Source: Kingdonia uniflora
Taxonomy: Eukaryota > Streptophyta > Magnoliopsida > Ranunculales > Circaeasteraceae
Direction of reading: 5' to 3'
DNA length: 64,000 nt
NCBI GenBank assembly: GCA_014058105.1
Contig: JACGCM010002394.1
Location: 3,125,233 to 3,189,232, forward strand
Below the pieces are notes generated by a model. That model saw only the letters and a list, made by a program, of their open reading frames with translations. It searched no databases and had not been told where the DNA came from. Shown piece by piece: positions 10,730-22,439 of the stretch; positions within the stretch are counted from its first letter, which is position 1; each line of letters opens with the position of its first letter. The translations under genes and the position numbers were made by a program.

Positions 10730-11900
10730 CTAACGATAATATCGTTTTAGTCGCCTAGTGTTCCAAGGACTCAAAATTTGGACGCCCTCTTCTGTCATGA
10801 GATAATATGATCCCAGGCCTGAGAGGCCTGTGATAAGGAATGGACCCTCCCAATTGTCTGCTAGTTTCCCAGCATGAGACTTTTTACGATATTGAGGTAT
10901 CTCAATAAGGATGAGATCATTGATTTGGAAGGTACGGCTTCTGACTCGCTTGTCGTAGGAACTGGCCAGCATATGGTGATATCGACCTAGGTTAGCAATG
11001 GCGTGTTCCCTGGTTTTATCAATCCAATTGAGGTTGCAAGCCAATTCGAACTCATTTTCCTCGTCAGTTAGCTCGTAATCTTTGACTGGGTAATAGAATT
11101 CAAAGGGAATGACAGCCTCAGTGCCATAGGCAAGGAGGAATGGAGTACAGCCTGTCGACTGACATGGAGTGGTATGGTATGCCCATAAGACATGAGAAAG
11201 CTCTGGAACCCAATTCCCTTTTTTTTTAGAGTGTAGCCATTTCTGGAGTCCATCCATGATGATTTTGGGGGTAATTTTGACTTGGTCATTGCCTTGAGGG
11301 TAGTAGGGATCGGATGGTGTGTAAATGATGTTGTGTTGGTTGAGGAAAGCTACAAATTTTTCTCCAACAAATTAGGGACCATTATTGATACGAATTAGGT
11401 GGGGGAACCCAAACCGAGTGATGATGTGTTCTTAGATAAAAGTGATGACCTCTTCTTCTCTGGTTCGACAAAGTGGAATTGCTAATACCAGCTTTATAAA
11501 ATAATCAATAGCTACAAAGAGGTAGCGGCAGTTACCTGGAGAATTAAGAAATTTGCCGATAAGATCGAGTGCCCATATCTTGAATGGCCAAAACACTTAG
11601 CTTATATGAAGTTCGAGCGCAGGGGCGCACATCATATTTCTATGTCGTTGATATGCGCTAAATTTTCTTGAGTACTCTTCTTCTTACTTACGCATGCCGG
11701 ACACAATAATCCTTGTGTAATGGCTCTGCTTGCCAGTGATCGACCTGCGACATGGAAGCCACAAGTCCCTTCATGTAAATCGCAGAGCATCTCGTCCGCT
11801 TTCTATTTGGAGAGGCACTTGAGGTATGGCCCGTGACTGAGCCGTGTACAAGGTACCATTTTGATTGGTGTAGCGCTTTGGGTTGTCTATCAGCTGTAGG
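10730..11900 (-). pseudogene. Tat-1 integrase (broken)
   Basis: An open C-terminal stretch at 10730-11257 ends RLKRYYR-stop, preceded by the core in other frames. The core has a first catalytic Asp (ALDL), but the second site reads IRINNG where DNG is expected and the third reads QVKI where E is expected, so two of the three acidic residues look lost. A C-terminal chromodomain was not seen. The family inserts element DNA into chromosomes. Minus strand, downstream of the second RNase H. Confidence 0.75.
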
Positions 11901-11929
11901 CGCTCCTTCGGATCTGCTGGAAGTGGTCC

Positions 11930-12540
11930 TTCATATTTATTGTTGATACCAAGATAAACTAAGAAAGGCTTTTGCCAATCGTCATCTCCCCCTTTATCGC
12001 CCCCAGTTTTGATCGTGCATACAAAAATACAATCAATGTTGGGGGCTGAAATTACTTTGATCTGGAGATATCAAGCTTCTGTACCTAAGACCCCGGCTAG
12101 ATATGCCAAGGAATCGGTGTGTCCATTTTTTCCTCAGAGAAGATAATCGAGAGTTGCTTGCGCAAACTTGCTCATCCTATCTGCAATGAGGGTTGCGTAT
12201 TCAATCATCTTGCCATTCTTCTTGTACTATTCAGAGTAATGGCGAATGATGAGTAGTGAATCTGTGTAAACTGAGAGCTCGAGGACGCCGAGCTCAAGAG
12301 CGAGATCTAGTTCGTGAATGAGAGCTTTGTACTCGGTAACATTGTTTAAGGCCTCAAAATTCAAACGGATTGATTTCTCAATTCTGTCGCTGGAAGGGGT
12401 AATTAATATGATTCAAATTCCTGACCCTGCGAGTCCTTTTGATCTATCTGTAAGAAGTTTCTACCCATTCCTCGTTATCCATTCAGTTGGTTCATCAAAT
12501 ACTTTGTGGGGTGGATCTTCTGTAACATCCTCTTTAAGGT
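11930..12540 (-). pseudogene. Tat-1 second (archaeal-like) RNase H
   Basis: By alignment with the open Tat-2 version (20017-20360), the minus strand here codes the extra RNase H found in Tat-clade elements between the ordinary RNase H and integrase. Recognisable parts are the NNVTEYKAL-type helix (near 12330) and the end with an ADSLAYL-like motif near 12110. Several stops interrupt it. Confidence 0.6.
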
Positions 12541-12556
12541 CAGGATCGTATTCCTC

Positions 12557-13900
12557 TCACTCGGGGTCTTCCACTGGAAAATTTGTGAGGAAATTGGCAA
12601 TGGTCTGGCCCTTTTCGGAATGACATTGTTCGAACTTGATATCAAGTTCTCCCAAACTGACTGACCATTGTTGCACTCTCCTTGATTTTTCTTTCTTGGA
12701 TAGAACCTCCCAAAGTGGGTAGTTCATCATGACTTTGACTAAATGAGCTTGGAAGTAGTGTTTGAGCTTCTGTGAGGTATAAACAACGGTGAGAAGAAGT
12801 TTCTCAATTTTAGAGTACCTTGTTTCCACTAGAGTAAGAGTTTAGCTGATAAAGTAGATTGGCTTCTTGATTTTCCCTTCAAGTCGAATGAGAACCGAGC
12901 TGAATGAAGTATCTGTAACTGCTAGGTAAATAATTTGTTCCTCATTATCTATTGGGGTGCTCATGGTAGGAGACTTCCCCAAGTAGGTTTTGAGGTCCTG
13001 AAAAGCTGTTACGTATTCTGAAGTCCATTAAATCTCTGTATTTGGCTGTACTAATCCTTGTTTGGTACAACCACAGAGTAATAGAAACAACCAACAATAA
13101 CGACCTAAAGATTTTGAAAAGAAACGGTTGATGGCGGCAATCTTGTTGGCAAGTTTTTGAAAGTCTTTTATTGTGTTTGGAGATCGCATGTCGAGGAGAG
13201 CCCGAATCTGATATGGATCGGCCTCAATCCCCTTCTTGCTGATGAGGTGGCCTAGAAATCGACCTGAATGTACTTCAAATTGACACTTATCAGGATTGAG
13301 AAGCATCCTATAAGATTGAAGAATGTTGAATATTATGTTAAGATCTGAAATGTGGTTAATGGACTGTATGCTTTTGCATAAGAGATCATCAATGCAAACT
13401 TAAACGACTTTCCCGAGTTGTGCTTTGAACATAGTATTCATTAAGCGTTGATAAGTTGTACCTACATTTTTTAGTCCAAAGGGCATGACTTTGTAACAAT
13501 AAATCCCTCTTTCAGAAATGAAAGTGGTATTTTCTTGATCCTCATCCAAGAGTAGAATCTAATTGTATCCCGAAGCAGCGTTCATCATAGATAGGAGTTC
13601 ATGACTTGTTGTGGAATCAGGGACCTGATAAATATTAGGAAGAGGGAAACTGTCCTTTAGATTATGTTTGTTGAGATCAGTCAAATCCACACAAACTCAG
13701 ACTTTCCCATTCTTCTTTAAGATAGCGATGATGTTGGATATCTAATCTGGATATTTGGCTTCTCAAATAAATCCCACTTTGATCAATTTCACGATCTCCA
13801 TGTTACATTTATCTCAAAGTTGTGGTGACAGGTGATACTATTTCTTTTTTACTACTGTGGCGTTGATGTTAATGGCCAATTTGTGACATGCCTTGGCTGG
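12557..13900 (-). pseudogene. Tat-1 reverse transcriptase and RNase H (broken)
   Basis: RT lies at about 13020-13900 and RNase H at 12557-12960, minus strand. The RT active site reads VCIDDLL (near 13380-13400), so both aspartates are kept. The thumb part LNPDKCQFEVHSGRFLGHLIS is open at 13230-13306. RNase H keeps KLKHYFQAHLVKVM. In-frame stops (e.g. in the palm around 13700 and 13900) disable it. It copies element RNA into DNA in intact relatives. Confidence 0.8.
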
Positions 13901-14098
13901 ATCAACCCTAGGTATCTCTTCGAAAGACCACACAAAAACATTTCGATTTAATTGTAAGAACTGAATGAGAATGTCTTTTTCATGTTGAACCAGCTTAGTA
14001 CCAATGAAAGTACCTTTGTTAGGTTCAGCAATGTTGATGTATTCGGTAGGCTCCTTCCTGGAAGGTTGATCATCGGGGTGATCAGCTTTCTACAATTT

Positions 14099-14527
14099 CT
14101 ATGCAGCATATCTGTCTAAGGTATCTAGAATAACAGAGACGGTATTTTTGCAAGCTCGAGAAAGCTTTTGACTACCCCTGATCTCATAAATACCATCGTT
14201 AGGTTTGAAGCGGAGAGCTTGATGATAGGTAGAAGCGATTGCTTCCATGTTATGAATCCTGCAACGACCCATAATCCCGAGATAATGAGACTTGGCATTG
14301 ATCACATAAAAGATGCCACCGATTGTGGCTGGTCCGCTGGTAATAGGCAAGATGATCTTCCCTACTCGTTCTTCCTTAGAACCATTGAACCAACTAATAT
14401 CGGTGCAGCTTTGAATGACTTGATCGACTAAACCCATTTGGTCGATAGTACTCTGAAAGAAAATCTCAATATCGCTGCCAGTATCGATCATCATCATATG
14501 CATGACAAACTTCTTCATCTTGAGCAT
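14099..14527 (-). pseudogene. Tat-1 aspartic protease domain
   Basis: A 142-residue open stretch with the active site MIDTGSDIEIFF near residue 15 and the later motif YLGIMGRCRIHNMEAIASTYHQ, typical of Ty3/gypsy protease regions. It processes the Gag-Pol polyprotein in intact elements. The DTG triad is intact here but altered in Tat-2 (DIG) and Tat-3 (DTS). It is open only as a segment of the polyprotein. Confidence 0.8.
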
Positions 14528-14799
14528 TATGACTAATGCATCATGATGTAGGAATTTGACATGACTAGTATCGCAATCTTTGAATGATGTCCCAAGTCGG
14601 CGATTGCTCGACTCAGGCAGAAGTTTGGCTTCTTTGTCTTGAGGTGTGAGATCGCAGCATTCTAATAATCTCCTTCCCTTGAATCTGTTAGAGTTGGTGA
14701 TCTGATTGATCTTGATTATATTGTTGAGATGTATATGGTAGAGATGCTTCTCCTCAGCCTGATCTTCAACCTGGAAAAAATAGCTACTTCTTATAGCTG

Positions 14800-16372
14800 C
14801 CCTCCTTGTATGATTTCAGGTCAAAAATATATTTGAACATTCATCCCTCCTTGAAAATATACTCGGGAAACCTCTGTAAAGCATAGCAATTGTGAGTAGA
14901 ATGATATTTTACCTTATAATGCATGCAATACAGCCAGCTCTCGATTGATTCAAATAGCTGGGAGTGACGGTAGAGCTTATCCTTTACGAGGATTAGAAAA
15001 ATCGTAGATATTCAAACATTCATCTTTGGGAGGACTGGTTTGACTTGTGATCTGCCTTTCTGAGGGTTACCGGTGTTTCCCTTGGCATGCTTTTGGTTAC
15101 CCTACTCCTCCTTTGGTTCAGTGGTTTGATCTGTAGATGAACCTTTCATAGAAAGGACGGATTTAGTAGATTTATGCTTTTCAGACGTCATCCTTTCCTG
15201 GTTGACATAACTATTGACCCTGGTAATCATATCCTCTATGGTCACAAATTTGTTGAGAAAGAGGTGCTTTTTAGCTTTGCAGTCAAGTTGTATCACGTTG
15301 GTGAAAGCAGTAACAACTATTTTCTGATCGAGGTTGTCCACTTTACGTGTGAGCTCCAAGAACTTCTTTGCAAATGCCTTAAGCATTTCTCTGTGGGATT
15401 TTTTAAGATTGATAAGAGAGTATACATTTTCTTCTTTGTCTCTGTTGTAAGCATACGTCTTGATGAATTGTTTCTGCAGTTGGTCGAATTTGTATATGGA
15501 GTCTCCCGGTAGAGAGTAAAACCATCAGAGTGGTTCCTCCTTTAGACTTTTGGCAAACAGATGGCAGAGAATGTGGTTAAGATTGGAGTACAACCCCAAT
15601 GTATCACGGTATTGTTGAATGTGTTCCTTTGGATCGGTACCCTTGTATTTACGAATTTTCGGAGTATGAAAGCCTTTCAAAATATTCATATCAAATAGTT
15701 ATTTGGCAATCGGGCTTCCTTGTAGCTTGGTAAGGTCGCTGGTAGCGCCCAGAACTTGTGCTTTGATCAACTCCTTAATACGCTGGTCCATATGCTCTTG
15801 TGTGGCGTAGTAACGTGTCGGTTGAGTGGCTTGAAGAGGAGTTGCGGATTATGAGTACCGGTGCCTTCATTCAAACGATCTTGTGCTAAAACTCGAAGCT
15901 GAGGTCTTTGTTACTCCTCTTGACGTACTGAACATCGGTGACCTCGGCTAATCTCAGACTGAAGCTTATCCCTCAAATGAATGGAAGGTTGGGGATCATT
16001 AAAAACATTCCTGGAAATAGCTTTGCTGGTGGCCCCTTGAGGTCCCAATCTTTCAGGTGCTAAGACCTGAGAGGCTTCTGGTACCTAATTGCGGTCTCGT
16101 ATTCGAAGAGCCTGGTAAATATTCTATAGAGCTTGTAGGGTAGTCTGCATTGTTGTCATTTAATCTTCATGTCGTTTGAGTGTTATCAAACAAGCTTGTC
16201 ATTCGACGTCAAGCTCCTTCACACGGGGCTCTCTGTCATGAGTTAATTGTGGTTCGAGCTCGTTGCATTTTTTCGTTTCAGTATTGAAATTCGCCAGTAG
16301 CTCTGTAAGTTGTTATGGCTCAACTGAGGGATCGAGCTGGATTTCAGTTGCTGGTCGTCTAGATGTGACCAT
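14800..16372 (-). pseudogene. Tat-1 gag (broken)
   Basis: Begins at ATG 16372-16370 (MVTSRRPATEIQLD), 57 bp after the primer site, with early in-frame stops. A well-kept block at 15102-15386 (FAKKFLELTRKVDNLDQKIV) is shared with Tat-2 and Tat-3. A C-x-x-H...C knuckle-like motif (YCMHYKVKYHSTHNCYAL) occurs near 14880-14940. Gag packages element RNA. Confidence 0.75.
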
Positions 16373-16428
16373 GATTGATATTTGTTGTAGAATGACTGAA
16401 TGCCTTAGGATATCGTGGAAAAGATTTT

Positions 16429-16448
16429 CTTTCCCACAGACGGCGCCA
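16429..16448 (-). other. Tat-1 primer binding site
   Basis: Minus strand TGGCGCCGTCTGTGGGAAAG, two bases after the 5' LTR end. Sequences of this type are common primer sites in plant Ty3/gypsy elements. The tRNA identity was not determined. Confidence 0.8.
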
Positions 16449-16450
16449 AA

Positions 16451-17063
16451 TGTAATGGCCTAATTCCGTGAGCTCGAAGTTGTCTAGAATTAGTCCTTAC
16501 ACTAATGTACCTGTGACAAAAATCTAATAGACAAGAAATGTGTTTAGCGTGGAAAACCTATGAATAGGTAAAAAAACCACAATCTCGTATTGAGGGTTTT
16601 TGTAATAGTGACGTTTATTGCTTGAGGCTGATGATATCTTATTACAAGTTATTTCTAGATTTAGAAATGATTGACCTTGTAAATAAGAATTTTGGAGCTT
16701 TGAGAATCTTTAGAAAATATAGTTTTCTTGGTGATTTCTCTTGTAATTTTTTGGTCCCTATTTCTTCTGGAAAATTTTCTTTATATAGGTCTCTTCCGCA
16801 ACTCTTCTTCATGCTGAAGCACGTTCTTCGAATAATGTGGTTAGTGGCTATTTGACTGAGTAACTGCTGAGTTCGTGAGAAATAGGTGGCTTTGACTTGT
16901 TTAAGTTTTTCGGTTTGAGCTCGACTTACATTTCTTATCAGTTCCGGGAGTATGTGGTGATGTTGACAGGAGAAGACGCGTGGAAAATATGTGAGTCTGA
17001 CATAGAGGTAATTCGAACTAGTGACAACTCGATTTAGGTAAGATCGAGGGGTAGGCCCCTACA
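16451..17063 (-). repeat. Tat-1 5' LTR (613 bp)
   Basis: Minus strand from TGTAGGGGCC (17063) to ATTACA (16451). It contains a TATA-like tatataaag (near 16785-16793, minus) and an AATAAA-like signal (near 16611-16621). Its end resembles the ends of the Tat-2 and Tat-3 LTRs (aggccattaca / aggtcattata / aggcccttaca). Confidence 0.85.
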
Positions 17064-17700
17064 AATCTTAACCACATTCTTTGTCATCTATTCGTAACAA
17101 GTCTACAGGGAGAACCGCTCCGGTGGTTCCACTCTCTTTACCTGAAGATTCCATCTTCACATTCAATTAGCTACAGAAGCAATTCCTCAAGACATATGCT
17201 CACAATAAAGACAAGGAGGAGAATTTATATTCTCTTATTAGTCTTAAACAATTACAAGGAGAGAAGCTCGAGGTGTTTGCCAAGAAATTTTTGGAGCTTG
17301 CGGGAAAAGTAGATAATCTTGATCAGAAAATAGTTGTTACTGTTTTCACCAATGCGTTCCAACTCGACTACAAGGCCAAAGAGCACCTCTTCCTCAACAA
17401 ACCCGCGACCTTGGAGGATATGATAACCAAGGTTAATAGGTATGTCAACCTGGAAAGGATGATGTCCCAAATGTATAAATATACTAAATCCGTTCATCTC
17501 AACCATTGGATCCAATTGAAAGCCGCCCGTACTGAATGTATCACAAGGTAAATCATCATGCTACTGACAATTTCTATGCTTTACAGAGGTTGTTGGAATT
17601 CATTTTCAAAGAGGCGGATGTACAAATATATTATCGACCTGGAATCATATAAGGATGGCAGCTATAAGAAGTAGGTCGAAGATCAAGCTGAGGAGAAACA
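17064..17700 (+). pseudogene. Tat-2 gag, interrupted by Tat-1
   Basis: Contains the conserved FAKKFLELAGKVDNLDQKIV (17276-17335) and LNKPATLEDMITKVNRYVNL blocks shared with Tat-1 and Tat-3. The Cys-His knuckle region (near 17550-17590) has lost its first cysteine area. The upstream half lies to the left of Tat-1, outside the window. Confidence 0.75.
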
Positions 17701-17710
17701 TCTCTACCTT

Positions 17711-18202
17711 ATGTACCACAATAATATGATCGAGATTCATCAGATCAATAACTCTTGGAGATTCAAGCGCAGGAGATTATTGGAATGTTGTGACCTCACA
17801 CCTCAAGATAAAGAGGCCAAGCTTCTACTTGAGTCGAGCAATCGCCAGCTTGGGATCTCATTCAAAGATTGCGACATTAGTCATGCAAAATTTCCACATC
17901 ATGATGCATTAGTCATAATGTTCAAGATGAAGAAGTTTGTCATGCATACAATGATGATTGATATTGGAAGCGGTATTGAGATTCTCTTTCAAAGCACTAT
18001 CGACCAAATGGGATTGGCTGATCAAGTTATCCCGAGCGATACCGATATTAGTAGATTTAATGGTTCTAAAGAAGAACGAGTAGAAAAGATCATATTACGT
18101 ATCCCCGCTGGACCAGCCACAATCGGTATCGTCTTCTACGTTATCAACGCCAAATCTCGTTATCTCATAATTATGGGCCACTGTTGGATTCACAACATAT
18201 AA
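17711..18202 (+). pseudogene. Tat-2 aspartic protease
   Basis: A 163-residue open stretch homologous to the Tat-1 protease. The active site reads MIDIGSGIEILF, so the expected DTG is DIG. It ends at a TAA (18200-18202) before the conserved STYHQ part, which continues in the next bases. It is therefore both mutated and truncated. Confidence 0.75.
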
Positions 18203-18599
18203 GCAATCGCTTCTACTTATCATCAAGTACTCCGCTTTAAACATAATGATGGTATCTATGAGATCAAGGGCAGTCAAAAGCTTTCCAGAGCTTGCAAAAA
18301 TACTGTCTCTGCCATTCTAAATACCCCAGAAAGATATGTTGCATAACAATTAAAAAAACTTGGTCACATCATTGACCTGCCTTCCACAGAAGAACTAACA
18401 GAATATATCGACATTGATGGACCTAGCAGAGGTACCTTCATCAGTACCAAGCTGGTCCAGCACGGTAAGGATGCTCTCATTCAATTTTTATGACTGAATC
18501 GAGACGTCTTTGTGTGGACTTTCGAAGATATGCCTAGGGCCGATCCGACCAAGGCATGCCACAAATTGGCCATCAACATCAACGCAACGGCGGTCAAAC

Positions 18600-19880
18600 A
18601 GAAATAATGATGTCTCTCACTTCATCTTCGAGATGAAGTTAACATTAAGATCAAGAAATTGATCAAAGTGGGATTCATTCGAGAAGCCAGATTGGATATT
18701 GAACATCGTCGTTGTTTCAAAGGAGAATAGAAAGGTCCGAGTTTGTGTAGATTACATCGATCTAAACAAATACATTGTAAAGGACAGTTTCCCTCTTCCC
18801 ATCATCAATCAAATTCTTGATTCTATGGCAGGTTATGAATTCCTATCTGTAATAGACACTGCTTCTGGATACAATCAAATTCCTCTCTTGGAAGAAGATC
18901 AAGAAAAAAATACTTTCATCACTGAAAGAGAAGTTTGCTACTACAAAGTCATACCCTTCAGACTAAAAAATGCAGGCACGACTTATCAATGATTGATGAT
19001 TACTATGTTTAAAGCACATCTTAGGAAAATCGTGGAAGTCAACATTGATGATTTCTTGTGCAAGAGCATACAGTCAAACACATCATAGATATCACCACAA
19101 TATTCAACATTCTTCAATCTTACAGGATGTGACCCAATCCTGATAAGTGTCAATTCAGAGTACATTCAGGCCAATTCCTCGGCCATCTCATCAATAAGAA
19201 GGGGATTAAGGCCGATCTAAATCAAATTCGAGCTCTCCACAATATGCCATCTCCAGCAACAACAAAGGACGTACAAAAACTTGCAGGTAAGGTCACCGTT
19301 ATCAGCCGATTCATTTCTAAATCTTCATATTGTTGTCATTGGCTACTTTTAGTACTCTGAGGTTGTACCAAACGAGGAAAAGTTCAACACAATGTAGAGA
19401 TCCAATGGACATCAAAATGCGAGGCAGCTTTTCAGGAACTCAAAACCTATTTGGGGATGTCTCCCATCATGAGCATCCCAGTAGATAGTGAAGAACTGGT
19501 CATCTACGTGGAAGTTACAGACACTTCTATTAGTTTGGTTCTCATTTGACTTAAAGGAAAGATCGAAAAGCCAGTCTATTTCATCAGCAAAGCCCTCACT
19601 CTAGTAGAAACGAGGTATTCTAAAATCGAGAGACTCCTTCTAATTCTTGTTTATACTTCACATAAACTTAAGCACTACTTCCAAGCTCATTCAGTCAAAG
19701 TCATGACAAACTACCCATTCCGAGAAGTGTTGTTCAAAAAAGAAAAATCCAGACAAGTGCAATAATAGTCAGTAAGTTTGGGAGAACATAATATCAAGTT
19801 CGAACAACGACATTTTGAAAAGGGTTAGGCTGTTACCAATTTTCACGCATATTTTCCAGTGGAAGATCCCAAGTAGGAGG
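18600..19880 (+). pseudogene. Tat-2 reverse transcriptase and RNase H (broken)
   Basis: RT fingers/palm are open at 18699-18992 (VRVCVDYIDLNKYIVKDSFP), and the active site reads VNIDDFLC near 19035-19060. RNase H (about 19430-19830) keeps KPVYFISKALT and KLKHYFQAHSVKVMT. Stops of the TGG-to-TAG and CAA-to-TAA kind (e.g. 19764-19768) interrupt it compared with Tat-1. Confidence 0.75.
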
Positions 19881-19929
19881 AACACGATCCTGACCTTACA
19901 GAAGAAATTACAGAAAATTCTTCCACTAG

Positions 19930-20500
19930 CAGAGCACTGAATGGGCTACAAGGAAAAGGTGGAGACTTCTTACAGATAGTTCAGCAGAACCCGTAGGCTC
20001 AGGAATTGGAATCCTATTGATTACCCATTCCAACGACAGAATCAAAAAATCAATCCGCTTGGAATTTGAAGCCTCCAACAATGTCACCGAATACGAAGCT
20101 CTCATTCATGAACAGGACCTTGCACTCGAGCTTGGTGTTCGAGAGCTTTCAGTCTATACCAATTCTCTTCTCGTCGTCTACCATTACTCTGAACTGTACA
20201 AGAAGAATAACAAGATGATAGAATATGAAGCCCTCATTGCAGATAGGATAAGCAAGTTTACGAAAGCAACTCTCGATTATCTTCCCCAAGGTGAAAACAA
20301 ACACGCCGATTCCTTGACTTATCTAGCCGAGGTCTTCAGTACAGAACCCAGATATTTACAGATCGAAATGATATCAACCCCCAACATTAATCCACATTCT
20401 GTATGCACGATCAACACTGGGGGCGATGAAGAGGAGGACGACGATTGGCGAAATCCCTTCATTGCCTATCTTGGCCCCAATAACAAATATAAAGGGCCCC
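19930..20500 (+). pseudogene. Tat-2 second (archaeal-like) RNase H
   Basis: The open part from 20017 codes FEASNNVTEYEALIHEQDLA, followed by VYTNSLLVVYH (an Asp of the usual SDSQLV motif is Asn here) and HADSLTYLAEV. This extra RNase H between the ordinary one and integrase is the best evidence for the Tat clade. The following acidic linker (GGDEEEDDDWRNPF) joins it to integrase. Confidence 0.75.
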
Positions 20501-21648
20501 ATCCAACAGATCCGAAAGGGCACCGACAGTTGATCGAAAACTCGAAGCGCTACACAGTTCAGAAAGGTTTTTATATCGTCGTTCAGCCACGTGGCCTTAC
20601 CTCAAGTGCCTCTCCAGGAAGAAAGCATACAGAATGCTCACAGATTTACATGAAGGGACTTGTGGCTCCCATGCCACAGGTAGATTACTCGCTAACAGAG
20701 AAAATACGTAAGGAGTATTCTGGCAAGGCATACGCAGACAAGCAGAAGAGTGCTTACACAAATGTGACACATGTCCATGACATGGACACATGATCTGCGC
20801 CCCTGCGCTCGAGCTATATGCAAGCAAGGTGTTCTGGCCATTCAAGCGGTGGGCTCTCGATCTCGTCGAAAAATTTCCTAATACTCTAGGTAACCGACGA
20901 TACATACTCGTAGCAATAGATTATTTTTCAAAATGGGTGGAAGCAGTTCCACTCTGTCGAACTAGAGAAGAGGAGGTCATCTCTTTTATCTGGGAACACA
21001 TCATCACACAGTTTGGATGCCCTCACCTGATTCGGATCAACAAACACAACATCATCCACTCACTATTTAATCCCTACTACCCTCAAGGCAATGGCCAAGC
21101 CGAAATCACTAACAAAACCATTGTGGATGGACTCAAGAAAAGTCTTCAATAAAAAAAAAAGGAAACTAGATACGAGAGCCTCCTCATGTCTTATGGGTAT
21201 ATCGCACCACTCCACGTCAGTAACCCGGCTGTATCTCATTCCTTCTCGCCTATGGCATAGAAGCCGTCATTCCAACAGAATGCCACCATTCAGTCAAAGA
21301 TCACGAGCTTACAGACAAAGAAAATGAGTTTGAATTGGCCTACAGTATGAATTGGATTAATGAAACTAAAGAACGCATTATTGCTAACCTAGATCGATAT
21401 CACCATATGCTAACCAGCTCGTACTACAGAAGATTCCAAAACTGAACATTCCAAATCGACGATCTCATCTTCAGATAAATCCCTCAACACAGAAAAAGGC
21501 ACATGCCGGGAAACTGACAAAAAATTAGGAACGTTCATTTCTAATCATTGGTCAAACTAGTCTGGGATCATATTATCTCATGACGAAGCAAGGAGTTGGA
21601 ATACCAAATCCATGGAACACTAGATGACTGAAAGGGTACTATCGTTAA
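20500..21648 (+). pseudogene. Tat-2 integrase (broken)
   Basis: The core at 20790-21152 begins with RWALDLVEKFPNT and holds AIDYFSKWVEAVPL. It lacks the block with the second catalytic Asp: GCPHLIRINKHN jumps straight to the segment before the Glu, which is present (GNGQAEITN). The C-terminal part ends GYYR-stop at 21646-21648, as in Tat-1 and Tat-3. Several frameshifts occur. Confidence 0.75.
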
Positions 21649-21789
21649 GTCTCACTCTTCTCTATTTCAAAAAATTTGTTCTTTCTATTCCAAAAGTAAG
21701 ATTTCATCTCCATACAGTGTGCATTCTATTCTATTCAATGAAAACTTCTAAGTTTATCCCCACATTACTCTCTACATTACATAGATTAA

Positions 21790-22350
21790 AGCAAATGGTA
21801 ATACTAGCTTTCAATTGACCTCTATACAGATTAAGGCATATGTAATACTAGGCTTCAATCGAACTCTATACATAATCTGTGATTAAAGCAAAGGTAATAC
21901 TAGTTTTCAATCAAAGATTTCTACCAAACATAAGATAAAGCAAAGGTAAAGCTAGTTTTCATCTCTCAATATGTCTGCAACTACAAATTAAAGCAAATGT
22001 CAAACTAGCTTTCAATCACCCATTTATACATAATCTGCGATTAAAACAAAGGTAATACTAGTTTTCAATCACAGATTTCTACCTGACATAAGATAAGGCA
22101 AAGGTCAAACTAGCTTTCATCTCTCAATATGTCTGTAACTACAAATTAAGGCATAGGAAATACTAGCCTTCAATCGAGCTCTATATACAGATTAAGGCAT
22201 AGATAATACTAGCCTTCAATTAACCTCTATACATACTCTGCGATTAAAATGAAGGTAATACTAGTTTTCAATCAAAGAACTCTACCAGATATAAGATAAA
22301 GCAAAGGTAAAACTAGCTTTCATCTCTCAATATGTCTACGACAGATACTT
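21790..22350. repeat. Tandem array in the 3' region of Tat-2 (period ~160 bp with partial units)
   Basis: Alternating blocks 'gattaaagcaaaggtaatactagttttcaatc' and 'cataagataaagcaaaggtaaa..ctagctttcatctctcaatatgtct' recur at about 21870, 22030 and 22234, with extra half units around 21780, 21840 and 22150. It lies at the same place as the Tat-1 array and is its diverged counterpart on the opposite strand. Confidence 0.8.
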
Positions 22351-22439
22351 TTATAGGTTACATCTACAAGCCACTTCTAAGGATTCTTCTCTGTTAGTGG
22401 GAGTTCATCTATACTTTCCCCTATAACAGGAGGGCGATC

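Larger units (their letters stand above)
2817..17063 (-). mobile_element. Tat-1: Ty3/gypsy LTR retrotransposon, Tat type, minus strand
   Basis: The element runs 5' to 3' from 17063 down to 2817. It has a 5' LTR (16451-17063), primer site, gag, protease, RT-RNase H, a second (archaeal-like) RNase H, integrase, a 160-bp tandem array, about 7 kb of sequence coding on the opposite strand, a polypurine tract and the start of the 3' LTR (2826-2936). The extra RNase H and the long region between integrase and 3' LTR are known marks of the Tat clade (Ogre/Retand relatives). It is inserted in the gag of Tat-2: the sequence just right of 17063 is mid-gag of a related element. Many stops and frameshifts make it non-functional. 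Confidence 0.8.

Noticed and set aside
20597..20905. Minus-strand frame opposite Tat-2 pol
   Set aside because: It overlaps the conserved RNase H-integrase coding on the plus strand and has no conserved counterpart in Tat-1.
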